A stretch of DNA of 64,000 bases from Buddleja alternifolia (GCA_019426215.1 CM033403.1:36962754-37026753), one strand, 5' to 3'; positions 21,651 to 39,257 are shown, numbered from the stretch's first letter. Notes: generated by a model from the sequence alone, not told the origin. A program made the numbers and translations.

Positions 21651-24600
21651 ATGTTTTTCTCAGGTGATCCATCCACGCGAAAGCGGGTGAATTTAGGTGG
21701 TCGGAGCTCCAAAGAGAGAGACAGGCAGAAGCTTCTAGAGCAGACGCGATCGGAGAGAAATCAACGCCTCTTGTGGCGTCAGCAGAATTCTGCTGCTCGC
21801 ATAATTCAGGTACTGTTCGTGTTGTATTTTTTTATTGTAATTCCTATTTCTCTGTTCGTGAATATATATATATATATATGTGTGTGTGTGTATTTTGGTT
21901 GATCAAGTTGAGTATTAGCTCGAATTACTGTGTTTTCTTTGGTGATTTTTGCGGGAAATGTGCTACTTTGTTCACGTTAAATGATTAATTGTAAAAGGTT
22001 AAGAGCTCAGCCTTGAATACTGCGCACTGAAGCAAAAATTCGAAAAAAAAAAGTGGAATAAAATGTTAGTTTGGTGAGGTATACTATCTTATTCCATGAT
22101 TGAGTGCTTTAGTATACAATGCAATGAAAACAGCTTTTTAGTCTTTCTTCCCCATTAATTTGAAGCTGATTTGTTAATTATCTGGTTAAATGAAGAAGTT
22201 GCAGGAGAAGTTTATGAGAAATGTGACCTAAATTGATAATTGAGCAATGTTAATCTTTCATTGTAGCATCAGTTTAGTTGTTCAGTCTCCGTTAATTTAC
22301 GCTGAAACCAAAAAAGAGCAAAATCAAGTTTTAGGTTGAAGATTGTTTTTGTATAGTTATTTAGTAATTCAATTTGGAATGGAAACAAAAGCAACTTTTA
22401 CGTATTGTTTGTTGTCAATAAATTGGAAATTCAGATTTGGAATTAGAAATATTATCATAAATAGTTTTCACCCATCATATTTTCATGAGCTCAATCGTAT
22501 TTCGTATGGATCTGAAAAATAAAGAAAAGTAATAATTAGTGCTATTGTTCATAAGAATGATATGGGAATTTTAAGATATGAGGTTTAGAGATATGCTGCA
22601 TTATGGTTGATCTTAGACTAATTAAGTAGTAAGTACATTGCATGATAGAATGTTGATATTTGGAAATATTTCGATTCTCGAACATAAATTTTCCATTAAG
22701 AATCGTGAATTTGTCCCCAATGCACCATATTAGTTGACTGGAATAGAATCTACGGTTCGCCTATGGATGCAATATCTATATAGTCATTTAATTATTCATA
22801 GAAAATCCTTGAACTGTTGCTCAACTGTCGATGTGAGGTTTGGTTCCTTGAATGAGATGTCATATATATGGATGAGTAGTTGATGGGTTCCAGAGGAGAA
22901 ACACATAGGCTTAAGGGTGAAGCTGATACGTTTATCGTTTTCATTTTTGTCTAATGAGCCATCAATTTCCTGGATTATCACATGCATTCATTGTACAATA
23001 ACAAAATATAATATTTATTGTATTTTCTGAAATCTTGCATCTTTCTCCCTAAATATGGTTTTGCAGTATGTATCCCTGTAGCTTTAATTAGCATACCTTT
23101 CATCTAGATCATGGAAGGTGGACAAGGAAATGCAATTTCTTTGGCTACTCTTTATGTTGTTCAATAACGCTCTCTAATTTTAGTTCTGAGAGGTTCAACG
23201 ATAATATTGCAATGAACAACACACAAGAAAATAACAATTACACCTGTCTTCTTGTTGTCTCTATTGCCCGTTCATTTCCCCCCCCTCCATATGGTGAATA
23301 TTAGGATTTCATGGCCCTGATTTGTTTGTGGAACCTATAGACGGCAGATATTGTTTTAGATTCTGGAGTTCTTCTAGGAGACTATATTGAGGCTTTTGCC
23401 CACTTTGTATTCCATCTGATTATATCCCTCTGAAAGATCATTTTTATTTCCACACTATATAACTTGACTATTTGCTACTTACAGAAATGCTTCAGAGGAA
23501 GAAAGGTGGTGGAGGCAGAACGCTGCAAAGTCCGTGAAATTTTTTTCTTGACCTATGGGCAGTATTGTCAAGATGTCAATAGGTGGGTGCACAAGAGATT
23601 CATACTTTAGGTTCTTTATGTAGCTTTTACTATCATTATATTATTTTCTTTTCTGTTGTCAGTTGTAGTTTTATCTACTCCTGTAATATCTCTTGCTATG
23701 CTTATGGGGTCTATCTTATATCTGTCTCATAACTGCTTTAATGCCTATATATGCAGGCAGTGCTTTGGCCCAGATTCGGATTTTCTCCGCCAGCTTCTTT
23801 TCTTCTTCAATCCAAGATATGTTGCTGATTTTTCTGCCCTTGTGGAGACATGCAGATTGCTTCGTGAATTTGTTCAAGATAATGGTGTGTTTCCTTGGTT
23901 GGAGGTCACATGTCTTACTATGTTGTAGACTTGGCATGCATGATATTATTTGTTAAAGTGATTGGACTTCGATTATTATGACTTGTGATCATGGTTGCTA
24001 TTCCTAACTTGTTTCTTTTGTATCATTTGTGGTTCCTTTCTTTATCTTGCACTTAAAAAATTTACACCTTAGTGTCTATTCTTTTAGTCGAACTCCTGTT
24101 CATCTGTTGCCACACTTTTCTAATCCTACTTTTCACTTCCTATTAAATTTAATGTGAATTGTTTCTTCTCTTTGGTACTAGCATTGTTGATGTATTCATC
24201 TCTTCTATTTATTGTTAAATTCTAATATTTATTATTTCTAGCGATGTTTGTCTAGTTTCGGTGCAGATGAAGCTGTTGTCTGTTTCAGTGGACTGTCTTG
24301 CAGTTCCTGCTGCGTCTACTTGGTTCTTGAATATTGTTCTCCCTATTTTGCAGTCAGCTTGATCTTGTTATTAATGTTGTTTAATCTTGCAGGAGGTGAT
24401 GTTGTGAGCCTCTTTGCAGGCATAGACTACTCATCCAAGAGTGCTTTGGTGGAGTACAGGATTAAGAATCTTGCATATGCTTGCATTCGGGCGATCTATG
24501 AGAATAGGTCTGTTTCTAGGAGAATTTTAATTATTTTGTAGTGCATTTCACATCGACTCTTTTCCATTTTGTACTGTCTAAGAGTCTCCTGGTTTTTATC

Positions 24601-27600
24601 CTTATATCTCAATTACTTTTTTTTTTTAATTACAATATGTCAATTACTGTTTCAACCAGATTTGTAAATAAAGTCGTCCATGCTCTCTGATAATTTTATC
24701 ACTGAAATCAGTTTCAAGTTGAATCACCGAAAATAAGATAGCACTCTCTTCCGTGTAACTGTAAGCTTATCATTTGGCTCCCGCAGGAATCAATTGAAAG
24801 ATCAATTATTTTTGGCACCTGAGAAGTCCAATCGATCAGCAAACGTCTTGCTCGAGGCAATAACTCTATTGATTGACCCAAAGCTTCCTTGGGCTTGTAA
24901 TACAGTCTGCTATTTGTCACAAAGGAATATGTACTATATGTTCAGAGAAATAATCCTGATGGGGAAGGTACTCCTCCAATAAGACATGATAATCTGTTCT
25001 GTATTGAATTACATGTAATGCACTATCTAATTTCTGTGGTTTGGCATATTTTGTTGCCCATAAGTTCTTCAACATTATATTGTCTTTCCTTATAAGCTTG
25101 TGCCTTGTTGGGAGTTGTATATAGTTTACAGGTTTATGCATGAAGTTTGTGCATTTCGTCTACTGTAGTGCTTGTTTTACATGATAGTAAAGTTGTGGAA
25201 AATTGAAAATTGTAGTGACCCTCTTATATATCCGATTAATTCCTTTAGTTTTAGAATATCATATGAGGGGTTTATATGGAGGAAAAATTGTTGTTACTGT
25301 TGTTGCTGTAGTTACTGACTTGAATTCTGACCAGTGTGGAACTGCAGTTAAAAAATGTGCCCTTGTTGTTGACACTGTCTAAGTATGAGGTTGTTAAATC
25401 TAAGATAAAGAGAGTCTGTTTGAAATGTTCAAGAGTTCTTTCCATGCAATTGTGCACATTCAGTAGACATATAATTTATCTTATGTTCATTTGGCTGCCT
25501 GTTGATTGAGTCGAAAACTATGAAGCATAGTTGTTAATGGCGAATGGCGCGGCGCGGCGACAAGGGTCCCATGGCGCGGCGCACGCCTTATCGAAGAAAA
25601 AATAATTGTACATATTAATAAAATAAATAATATATGGTACTTTTTTTTAACAATAGTAACCATAATATAAATAACAAGTATTTAGAAAACAAATAAAAAT
25701 AAAGCATAACATATTATATATAGTAAAACTATAGATAAAAATAGCAAATAATAATTAAGAGATGGAAAAAAAAAAAGAAAGAAAAAACTTACTGCCTTAG
25801 TAAATGCCTTGCCACATTTCATTTTCAACTTTCAAGTTTCCACACTAAACATATTATTTATAGTATTACTATAGATAAAATAGCAAATAATATAACTAAA
25901 AACTTTGAAAAGAAAAGAAAGAAAAAACTTCCTGCTGGCCTGGGCGAGGGTGACGCGACGAGCGGCGATGGCGGACGGCGGCCCTGGGCTGGGCGACGGT
26001 GACAACTGGGCTAGGCGACTGCGACGGTAGAGAGAGAGAGATAGCGAGAGAGACAGAGCAGAGGGAGAAAGAGATCGCGAGAGAGACAAAGCAGAGGGAG
26101 AGAGATTTCGCGAGAGATATCACAATCAAATTGAGAGCAGTAGGGCTTTAAGATTGTGTTGGGAAAGTTGGGTTTAACTAATTTATCTAAGTTTCGCCCC
26201 AATTTTGACTGAAATTTCCACCCTTCTATTAACTTCACTATGGCGGTAAAAGGCGCACGCCTTGAAGGCGCTCGCCATGGCGATAAGGGCGCCCATGGCG
26301 CACGCCATGTCGAACATGGGCACCACGTCATGGCCCATGGCGCCGAGGGTGTGCCATGAGCGCCTTGCGCCATGGCGTGCCATTAACATCTATGCTATGA
26401 AGACTATCTCCAGTCATCTTCCGCAGGTTTAGATTGCGTTTTTGCCATTCCATGTGGAGAACATGCTAAGTAAGTTTGAATGCTGTCATGACATATAAAT
26501 GTGCTTGGTATTTGGTGTCAAAACCGGCGCATGAATACTATGATATGTAGTGTAGTGTTACTATTTTTTATTGTTTTTTGATGGAACAATATTAATATTA
26601 ATAGGTTAACTTTCTAGAGTTTGTGTCTCAGTAGAGACATATATGATTTGGTGATAGATATTCCTGATGCTATTCTGGCTAACTAGTTTATAATATTTTA
26701 CTTTTCTCTATTTTGTTTCATTTCTTTGATTTGTTACTTGTTATATTTTCTCTCCGCAACGAAATTGACATGCTTTAATTTGTGTAGGAAAATTTTCAAG
26801 TTTCTACTGGGATCTCATCATTGGAGCGGGTTCTTGCCCTTATCATTTCTCATGTGGATCAAGCATCATGTACTTGTCCAAAAAGTGATCCTAGATGGAG
26901 CTTCTCATCTCAGATTCTTATAATTCCTTTTTTGTGGCGGCACTTTCCACACTTGAAAGAGGTAATTTGCGCTGCCATTATCTATTATAGTTTATTGTTA
27001 TTATCCTTATTCATTAATTCTGGAATTTACCAAACATAATTATATTCTGGAAGTATCCAAACCATATATTATTTATTTATATATATATATATAAATATTT
27101 TATATATAAATATTTTTTCTGGTGAGAAACTAATTGCAGGTTAATTCTGGTGGAACGATTACTTGACTACTTTAATGGTTACAAAATGTAGAGCTACTGT
27201 AAGGCTTCATATTTCTATTCTTGACCACTCTATCTTGTGAACTGGATAATATAGTCAAGATAATTACGTATCTTATCAATTCATCCTATGCTACCAACGG
27301 GGGTTGGTCCGAGTGGTAAGCAGCTCGGTTCCGCTTAAGCAAGGTCTTGGGTTCGAGGCCTTGTGAATGCAGAAAACCTCCGCTGGGAGACTCACCCACC
27401 ACTGCCAGGTGTGCGACCCGGGTCGGATCCGGATGTAGTTGGGGCAAAGCTCCGGTGAACTGGGTGGGCAACCAAAAGAATTAAAAATCATCCTATGCTG
27501 AAGCTCTTTGCCAACTCTCAATTTTTAAGAAAATTGTGCATTTATATATGCTCTTATAAAAGTAGCCACGTTCATGTGCACTGTATATTTGGGTGAATAT

Positions 27601-30600
27601 GTTTTCGTGTTAATTTTTATTAAATATTTTTTGAACTTTCAACATGTCCAACTCCAACCTATGCTATGTAGATAGTATACACTGACTTGACATGTTTGTG
27701 TACAGAACATTGTATCTGTTATCTATAACTGGTGTAACTTTTGATGCATTTACTATGCTTGTATCTTGATGGTGACTTTCACTAATTTAATTCCATATCC
27801 AGATATTTTCTGCTCCAGGGTTGAGTCAACACTATATGCATCAGATGGCGTTATGTGTGAAAGATCATACCAATGTTCTGCCTGCTGATATATCAAGTGA
27901 CCTTCCCAGTTATGCCTGCCTTCTAGGAAATTTATTGGAAGCCGCTGGGGTCTCCCTTGCCCGGCCTGGTTCATTTGCTTGGGTAAAGGAACTTTCTGTC
28001 TGCTTTTTGGATGATCTTCTCTTTTCACCTGTCTATTAAAAAACTTTGATGAGTATTTCACAGTTAATAAATGTTGTTGCCTTCTATCTAATGGAAGCAT
28101 TTGATTGTGCCAAGTATTTTTAAGCTTTGGTTGATCAGATGGATTCTTAATATTCCTTTCTTTGCACATAGAACCAAGTTTATGGATAACAAGTTCCTTA
28201 GCCGTTTCCATGAATAGGTGCAGCTATGTTTGAATCAGTTATCTAGAATTATTTTTAATGCTCAATGTGAAAATATTGATGTTGGACTTAAATCAAAACA
28301 TCGAGAAATGGCTTCAGTTGGCATGTCAATGGGATATGGTGTATTTGATAGAATCCTAATGATAATGTCTCATCTTCTAAATTACTGACCAAAAGCTAAA
28401 TATATAAAGCGTTTTTGTTACATGATCTGACAACTCTATGATAGCCTCCAAAAGTAGTCCAGAAATTATGTGCGAGTGCGCACTGTCAATTTTCCATATA
28501 TCATTGTTCTACTCTATGGATTGTCAATATGCAACGAATTATGTTTCTAAGTTACATTTTTCAGCTGCTTGAAGATGATTGCAGTTATCTCCTTCCTGAG
28601 TTCTACAATCTTGAGTTTCAAATTATGTTATATAATTGGTCCTGAAAATGGTTTTTATGATCTTGATTTGATTAGGCTATAGATTTTGCAACTGTTGCAA
28701 CACTTCTGTTGCAAGCTCTTCCTCCTCTCCAGACTTCAAATTTAGGAGGTAAATGTGTGCTCTCTTTATAAAATATGGTTGATGCGGTACTTGTTTTTAG
28801 CATTTTGATATATTCTTCATTAGTGGACTTTTGAATTAGTTGAGATTTTAAATGAGTTCTTCTTCACAACCTATTTTCTCTGTGCAACCTCCTTCAGATT
28901 CCACAATGGGCGAAGATGAAATGCTCGTTGGTGATGAACTTCCAAAAGTAGATTTAAATAAAGATTTAGAACAACAGATTTCCAGTGCTCTAGATTCACG
29001 TTTTCTTCTACAACTGGTACTCAACACGCTGTTGTTGCATCTCGTTTATTGTCCAATAAAATAATAGATTTTCCCTTTAGTTAAAAAAATGTGTTTTTAT
29101 GCGTTTCTTGAGCAGACAAACGTTCTGTTGGGTGGGATTTCTCCTGTAAGTGGCTCACACAAAAGCAAGCCTGAAGATAAAGAGGTGGCTGCTATTGGTG
29201 CAGCTTGTTCTTTTTTGCATGTGACTTTCAACATTTTGCCCCTCGAACGAATTATGACTGTACTAGCCTATAGAACTGAACTGGTTCCCCTTCTATGGAA
29301 CTTCATGAAGAGATGCCATTTGAATGAAATGTGGTCTTCATTGTCTGAGCAATCAGCTTATCTGCCCATGGATGCACCTGGTTGGCTATTACCCTTGGCT
29401 GTTTTTTGCCCTGTTTACAAGTAAGATTTTTCCGGTGTTACTCTGTATCATTCCAATCTTGTACATTTCACGCCCTGTGAGAGCAGACTCATATACAAGC
29501 TGAGTTGATGACGTTGACGCTGTCTCTCTGGATCAGGCACATGCTAATGATTGTTGACAATGAGGAGTTTTATGAGCAGGAGAAGCCACTATCACTAATG
29601 GACATCAGATTGTTAATTGTCATCTTAAGACAGGTAATTCCTATACTATGTGATTTATGTTACATTTGTATACTTCATTGAAACTTCAAGAAGGTTATAG
29701 TATGACAGCTTAAAGTGCTCTTGTAGTGTGTTCATTTTCTGACCCAAGAGAATCCCTGGTCGCCACTTTAGATATACAACAATCGCAGGACATCACTTTA
29801 GATACAACTTCATTCTAACTGTAGTTGCAAATGAATATTGAGTAGTGACGTATGAAGTCAAGAAAGGAGCCAAAAAAGCTCATAAAATGCGGAGTTTGCA
29901 ATCTTCTGGTGCTTAGATATTCTTATTTTCGAATGTTGTAACACATGGATTTCTTCTTGTCTAGGCCTTGTGGCAGATTCTTTGGCTCAATCCCGTGGCA
30001 ACACCAAATTTTTCAATGTCTGGAGATTCTGCTATGAAGAGGCGCCCTGTAGAATTTCTTCAGCACAGGGTTTGTGTTGTTGCTTCTGAGCTCATGTCAC
30101 AGGTACAAAAGATCACATGCTAGAAAGCTTACACATCCCTAATTGAGTATTTTATTCCATTTGTCTCCGCCTTAATAATGTCAAGGTGCTGATATTATAT
30201 GCTCCATTGAATTAAATCTAACATAGAAACTGTTTGTAGTTGCAAGACTGGAACAACAGACGAGAATTTACCTCTCCTAGTGACTTTAATGCTGATGGTG
30301 CCAATGATTTGTTTATGTCTCAGGTAATAGTTCTGTTTGTATCATTGAATATGCAACATTACTCCCAATCAATAACAGGCCATATTAATTTGCATTTCTT
30401 CCCAGGCAATGACAGAGAATTCAAGAGCAAATGACATGCTAAAACAAGCTCCTTTTTTGGTTCCATTTACAAGCAGAGCTAAACTGTTTAATGTGAGTGG
30501 TTGGTTCGCTGCATGTATCTTTCTTGTACCTTAATTTATTGTATATGAACTATTTATGTTTGGAATTTCAAGTTACTTTAGTTTCTTTAATAATTAGTGG

Positions 30601-33600
30601 ATGGTGAAAAAAAATTTGCAGTCACAACTAGCAACCATGAAAGAAAGAGATAGCGCTCATGCTATTTTTACAAGAAACCGATTCAAAATAAGAAGAGATC
30701 ACATTTTAGAGGATGCTTTTAGTCAACTAAATGCATTAGCTGAAGAGGATCTTCGTGGAGTGGTGAATCTCTCTCTCTCTCTCTCTCTCTGCCTCTGCTG
30801 ATTTTCTACTGATTAAGTATATGCTCTAATATACAGCCCACTATGTTATTTTAAGAAAAGTTTCCATTCCTCTAGCTAATGTTGCTGTGTCTGTTTTGAT
30901 GCAACCAGATTCGTATAACTTTTGTTAATGAATTTGGAGTCGAGGAGGCTGGTATAGACGGTGGAGGAATTTTCAAAGATTTCATGGAAAATATTACTCG
31001 GGCTGCATTTGACATCCAGTATGGACTATTTAAGGTTGTGATTATGCATGCTAATTAAGACATGTTAGAATTTGCCTCATCTTTAATGACCTTGTACGCC
31101 TATAATATTTGTGATATATAACAGTGTGTTTCCTTCAATTTCATGGCATCTTCTGATCCATATTTCATATTTGGCTGGTAATGCATGTCTAGGAAACTTC
31201 GGATCACCTCCTCTATCCTAACCCTGGATCTGGACTGATACATGAACAGCATCTTCAGTTTTTTCACTTTCTTGGGACTCTTCTTGCTAAGGTATTGAAC
31301 TCTTCATTTATTCACATGTACAATACTATATGAATATTGCTTGCAACTACATATCTCAGTCTTCATTTAATTTGTTGTGAGCCATAAAGTGGTTGTTTTT
31401 AACTCCTAATGATTGAAATTGAAGATTTTTGCCTTATAAATAGATTGATTTCTTTCTTCTATCAGATGCATTTAGCTTCTTTATTTCATTTTATTTGTAA
31501 AGACCCTCGTCATTTTAGGTGTTGTTTCTTCATCCTTGTTATGTATGGGAGAATTGTATCCGGAATGGCAAACTGCTCATCACTTCTCCAAGCAATGCCA
31601 AATTCTTCATATAAATATCTCTGAGTAACATGCAATTTGTCTATGCAGGCAATGTTTGAGGGGATTTTGGTTGATATACCATTTGCAACATTCTTCTTGA
31701 GCAAGTTGAAGCAAAAGTAAGTGCGTCTCTGACACCCATGTTATAAATTTGGTACTTGCTTGCTTTAGAAATTTTAGTAGCTATATTTTGACTTCTAGAT
31801 GATGTTACCTTCATCTTTCATTGCAAGATTGCACAATTTGCCCGGACAGAGTTCTAGAACATCTAAAACTAAAGTAAAAAACAGGACATTTATAATTGAA
31901 GTTCCCATGCTACTGAGGATTTATATGGTACTTGCAGACTGTATGGACCTTACATTAAAACTATAGGTTTGATCTTTGATGAAAGAATGAAATATATTAT
32001 AATCTGCACCTTCAATGTACCATTCTCTGTTGTTGATGGAGAATAATGAATTTACATATTAGAATTGTGCTCAAGTTACTTAATCCTGCTGAATTGTTTG
32101 TATCAAAATTCTTTAATTTTGGATTCTTTTTCTTGTGTTTTTATTATATTTTACATTTCAGTTGGGTGGGTGCCATTACACACTTCATTAAATTGTGGCA
32201 ATTTTGTACTTTTACTGCTCAGGCATAACTACTTGAATGACTTACCCTCCTTGGATCCAGAACTGTATCGCCATCTGATTTTCCTGAAGGTGAACTTTTT
32301 TTAGCTCCTTCTTTACCTTTGTGTATTAGCTCCTGGTTAGGTCTCATGCTTCCTTTGATTTTTTTTTTCGATGAGAAACTTATGCTTTCATTTTACATAT
32401 GGATCCTTTTTCATTTATCTTTCCATTTCCTATTCATAATGTTCACAAGTTTGAAAATGATAAATAGTCCTTACAAATGTATAATTAACTCTCTTCATCA
32501 CTAATATGGCTTGTTTTGCATCCGTTTGCATATACATGCAATTGATATCAGACTTAGTTTTATGGTTTTCTCTGTGATGACTTGCAGCGTTATGGGGGTG
32601 ATATTGCCGAGTTAGAACTATATTTTGTTATTCTTAACAATGAATATGGGGAGCAAACAGAAGAAGAGCTGCTTCCAGGAGGAAAAAGCATGCGCGTCAC
32701 GAACGAGAATGTCATTACATTCATTCATCTCGTGGCAAACCATAGATTGAACGTTCAGGTAGGAAAACCACCTTAATTTTGGTTGGTTTCTAGTTTTTTT
32801 ATATTTGTGCTCGAAAAAGAAAAAATTCAAAACATTCCAAACAAAATCAGCGTCTGAAGAAAAAAGATCAAAATTAGTGCAGACATGTTCCAAGGCTCTT
32901 GTAAAATCTTGATATTTTATTGCTGAAATTGTTATGCAGATACGCCAACAAAGTTCTCATTTTTTGAGAGGGTTTCAACAGCTAATTCAGAAAGATTGGA
33001 TTGACATGTTTAATGAGCATGAACTTCAGGTAAAATATCTTTTGTGCTTGAATTTCACGCATTTAGTTAGTTCTCCACTATTCTTCTTAATTAAATCACG
33101 GATGAACTTATTCCCTGGACAATAGTTAGTTTGGCGCTACAGCTCGTAGCAGTGAAACTGAATTCTGTAGATGTCACATTAATTAAAAGCTGTATTTACT
33201 AGTAAAAATTTTCTTGGTTGAAGTGGTAACATGTTGCTATAATCTTTTGTTGTCTTCTGCCCCAGCTTTTAATATCTGGATCAGTGGATGGCATTGATGT
33301 TAATGATCTTCGAGCTCATACCATATATGCAGGAGGATATCATGAGGTAAGCTCTTATGTGTTATGCTCAACTAGGCTGCTTCTCTCCTTATATTTAATT
33401 TGAACATTCCTGGCTACGAAATGAATGTTTTGCCTGCTTGTTTTTATATTTGTTTTTTTCTCTTTTCTGTATGTATAGCTAATTACAAATTATTGCTGCA
33501 GGATCACTATGTCATACAAATGTTCTGGCAAGTTATTGAGAACCTTAGCTTGCAAAATCAGAGGAAATTTTTGAAGTATGCATTATTATATCTTTTCTGT

Positions 33601-34209
33601 TTTCAATTAGAGTTTGGTATCATGCTCAAATTGTTTATGCAGTATGATTTGATCTTTATTTTTATTTATTTATATTTTTAATGTCAATTCACCTCTGATT
33701 TTCATAAAAACATGTTCTTGTTCATTTCTGCTGTAAGATTTGCAACGGGATGTTCACGTGGGCCTTTGCTTGGATTTAAGTATTTGGAGCCTACTTTCGG
33801 CATACAGAGGTAACGTTAATGATTAGTCTACGAAATTTACGTAGTTTTTCAGTATTTGACAGTCGAATTCCTCTTTGTCCAACAGGACGGCTGGTAATGC
33901 ATCTGAAGAAGCTCTTGATCGGTTGCCAACATCCGCCACTTGCATGAATCTTCTTAAACTTCCTCCTTACCGAAGGTTTGTATTTGTAGGAGATTATTTT
34001 CTGGAAAATACACATTTGAATGATTAATATTTCCAGTTTGGTTGTGTTTAGTTTCTCCAGTTCATTTGTTCTCCAGTTCACTTGCCATTACAAATTAACT
34101 ACTGCTAATGCAAACTTACAATTGGTATTGCTTATGATACAGCAAAGAGCAAATGGAGCAGAAATTGTTGTATGCTATAAATTCTGATGCTGGTTTTGAT
34201 TTAAGTTGA
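21651..34209 (+). CDS. UPL6: E3 ubiquitin-protein ligase UPL6 (HECT type), 26 exons
   Basis: Exons: 21651-21809, 23485-23582, 23757-23884, 24393-24507, 24787-24967, 26788-26961, 27803-27982, 28676-28748, 28898-29016, 29116-29420, 29537-29633, 29965-30102, 30240-30323, 30406-30492, 30622-30762, 30909-31034, 31193-31291, 31649-31716, 32223-32289, 32588-32758, 32940-33029, 33266-33346, 33502-33575, 33738-33809, 33886-33975, 34143-34209. They total 3,084 nt, 1,027 aa, close to Arabidopsis UPL6. The start MFFSGDPSTRKRVNLGGRSS is family-typical. An IQ motif spans exons 1-2 (about residues 45-65). The HECT domain fills the C-terminal third (EAGIDGGGIFKDFME; LLPGGKSMRVTNENVITFIH), with catalytic Cys995 in LPTSATCMNLLKLP. 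It transfers ubiquitin via a cysteine thioester to substrates. Introns 5 and 6 carry a hAT-type element and a SINE. All splice phases agree. Confidence 0.97.
25526..26394. mobile_element. 869-bp hAT-type element B in UPL6 intron 5
   Basis: The ends CATAGTTGTTAATGGCG and GCCATTAACATCTATG are flanked by a perfect 8-bp duplication CTATGAAG (25518-25525 and 26395-26402). It is related to element A (18116-18968) but lies in the opposite orientation: the CT/GC-rich core of A appears here as its complement at about 25930-26130, with GAGAGAGAC runs. It encodes no transposase. It adds about 0.87 kb to the intron without touching splice sites. Confidence 0.9.
27293..27487 (+). mobile_element. SINE in UPL6 intron 6
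   Basis: A 195-bp insert has a tRNA-like head (A box GGTTGGTCCGAGTGGTAAGC; B box TCTTGGGTTCGAGGCC) and a GC-rich body. It is flanked by a perfect 12-bp target duplication TCATCCTATGCT (27281-27292 and 27488-27499). The A-rich end AAAAGAATTAAAAA fits retroposition. It lies in the sense orientation of UPL6. Confidence 0.88.
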
Positions 34210-37764
<3,555 letters not shown>

Positions 37765-38714
37765 AAAGAGAAAAAGGGCAATCTTGTTATTTTAATTATG
37801 TTGAGTTAAATTTTTTTGGGTTTTTGTCGATTCCTGGGTTAATCAAACTGATCGAATGGTTCATGGTTGAACAAAGATTTGGTTTTTGTTTTGTCCCTTT
37901 TCATTTGGGATCATAGTATTGTGTACTTGACTTGAATGGTCGATATCGCAATGTGAGTAATAACATCATGAACTTTGTACATTGAGCTTATATGGCAATG
38001 AGGTTTTGTGATTTTTACATCTTTAAGATGAATTTTACCTCTCTTCTCCAGAATACCTTTGTTCTTCTTTATGTTGTCAGCGTCTTCTTCTTCTTCTTAT
38101 TATTTGGATAATTAATTTTCCTATATCTCAAATGCACTTAAGTGCACGAGTTCTTTTGTAAAGGTAGGCAGTGTAGGATTTTTTGAATGCTTGGTATCTG
38201 TGTTTTATGAAAGGTCTAGACTGGATCAGGCCTGCATTGGACTTAAGATCAGATTGTGCTAAATGGAGCTAATGTTTGCATTAGTTTACGAAATCGTAAT
38301 TGATTTAGTGTACTTCATCACAAACATCAGCCTTTGATTATGCATTTTTAATTTGACCAGGCATTAAGATCAGATTGTGCTACAGATAGCTTCTTTTATG
38401 CATCCCAAATGTTAATGATAATGATCCTGAGACGTGCATGTCAAAAATTCTTGTGATCTTCGGGGATCGTAAATTCTCTTACACAAGACAGCGTTTTATC
38501 TTTTGTTTTCAGATTCATAATTTAGCATATCATGTGACAAATGGTATAGAATCAAATCAATGGAATAAAAGATGGAACACAATCTTGGGCAGAAGAAAGA
38601 TCAAATGAACCATATATAGATTACTTCTATTAAACTATAAAATCACATTCATCTTTACTATTCACTCCACCAAAAAATTTGAAAAAGTTAAAAGTAAAAA
38701 GGGAGAGGAAAAAA
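37765..38714. other. Intergenic, LPD 3' flank
   Basis: AT-rich downstream region with a TTCTTC run at 38082-38097. No gene or repeat recognised. Confidence 0.6.
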
Positions 38715-39257
38715 ATGGTACTTTCTTTGCACAACTTGTTTTTGCCTATTTCTCTCTTATTTTCCCTACATTGGCTAGCAGATGCAACCACAGATGTAAA
38801 AGCATCGAATTTGATCACTAAAATCTGTTCGGAACCATTAACATTCCTCTCTGTTATCAGATTTTAAATCCAGGTGGTCGTCCGGCTGGTGAAAAGCTCG
38901 GTGATCTAGCAGAAGTCGTGTTTAAACCAACACAATCAACAGTGATATAACGTCATAAAATTGCTACTTAAGCAGGAAAAAGATCCATATATTAAAAAGC
39001 ATTTTTTATCGTGTTTGGGGAATTATGGTGATGCCATTAGTAACCTCAAAGAATGGGAGAAATTTCACTACTATGGAAATTTTAATAAACTGCACATAAG
39101 TGCATTGGCAGTAGCCATTCAGCCTGTTTATTGTGATCAGAATTTTGCATGAACGCGAAACGAGCCGGATCAACTTAAAGGAGCGAGTCGAGCGGTGCAA
39201 GATCTTTGTAGCATCTTAACGACAATTTCGAATTATTTAGCTAATAATAAAAATTAG
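38715..39257 (+). pseudogene. Invertase/pectin methylesterase inhibitor pseudogene
   Basis: ATG at 38715 opens a signal peptide (LFLPISLLFSLHWLADAT) and the first conserved block (NLITKICSEPL), then a stop. After a disrupted middle with frame changes, a second frame gives YIKKHFLSCLGNYGDAISNL and AVAIQPVYCDQNFA, the second half of the PMEI fold with two of its four conserved cysteines. This is followed by TGA (39150-39152) and an in-frame tail LCSILTTISNYLANN to TAG at 39257. Gene order and similarity show that it belongs with the two intact genes downstream. It is a dead member of a tandem family. Confidence 0.8.

Noticed and set aside
26011..26373. Minus-strand open frames with Ser/Leu repeats and GAP-rich ends in UPL6 intron 5
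   Set aside because: They come from GA/CT runs and GC-rich terminal repeats of element B; no conserved protein.
27300..27360. Possible tRNA gene (A and B boxes)
   Set aside because: It lacks a full cloverleaf and is the head of a SINE with a target duplication.
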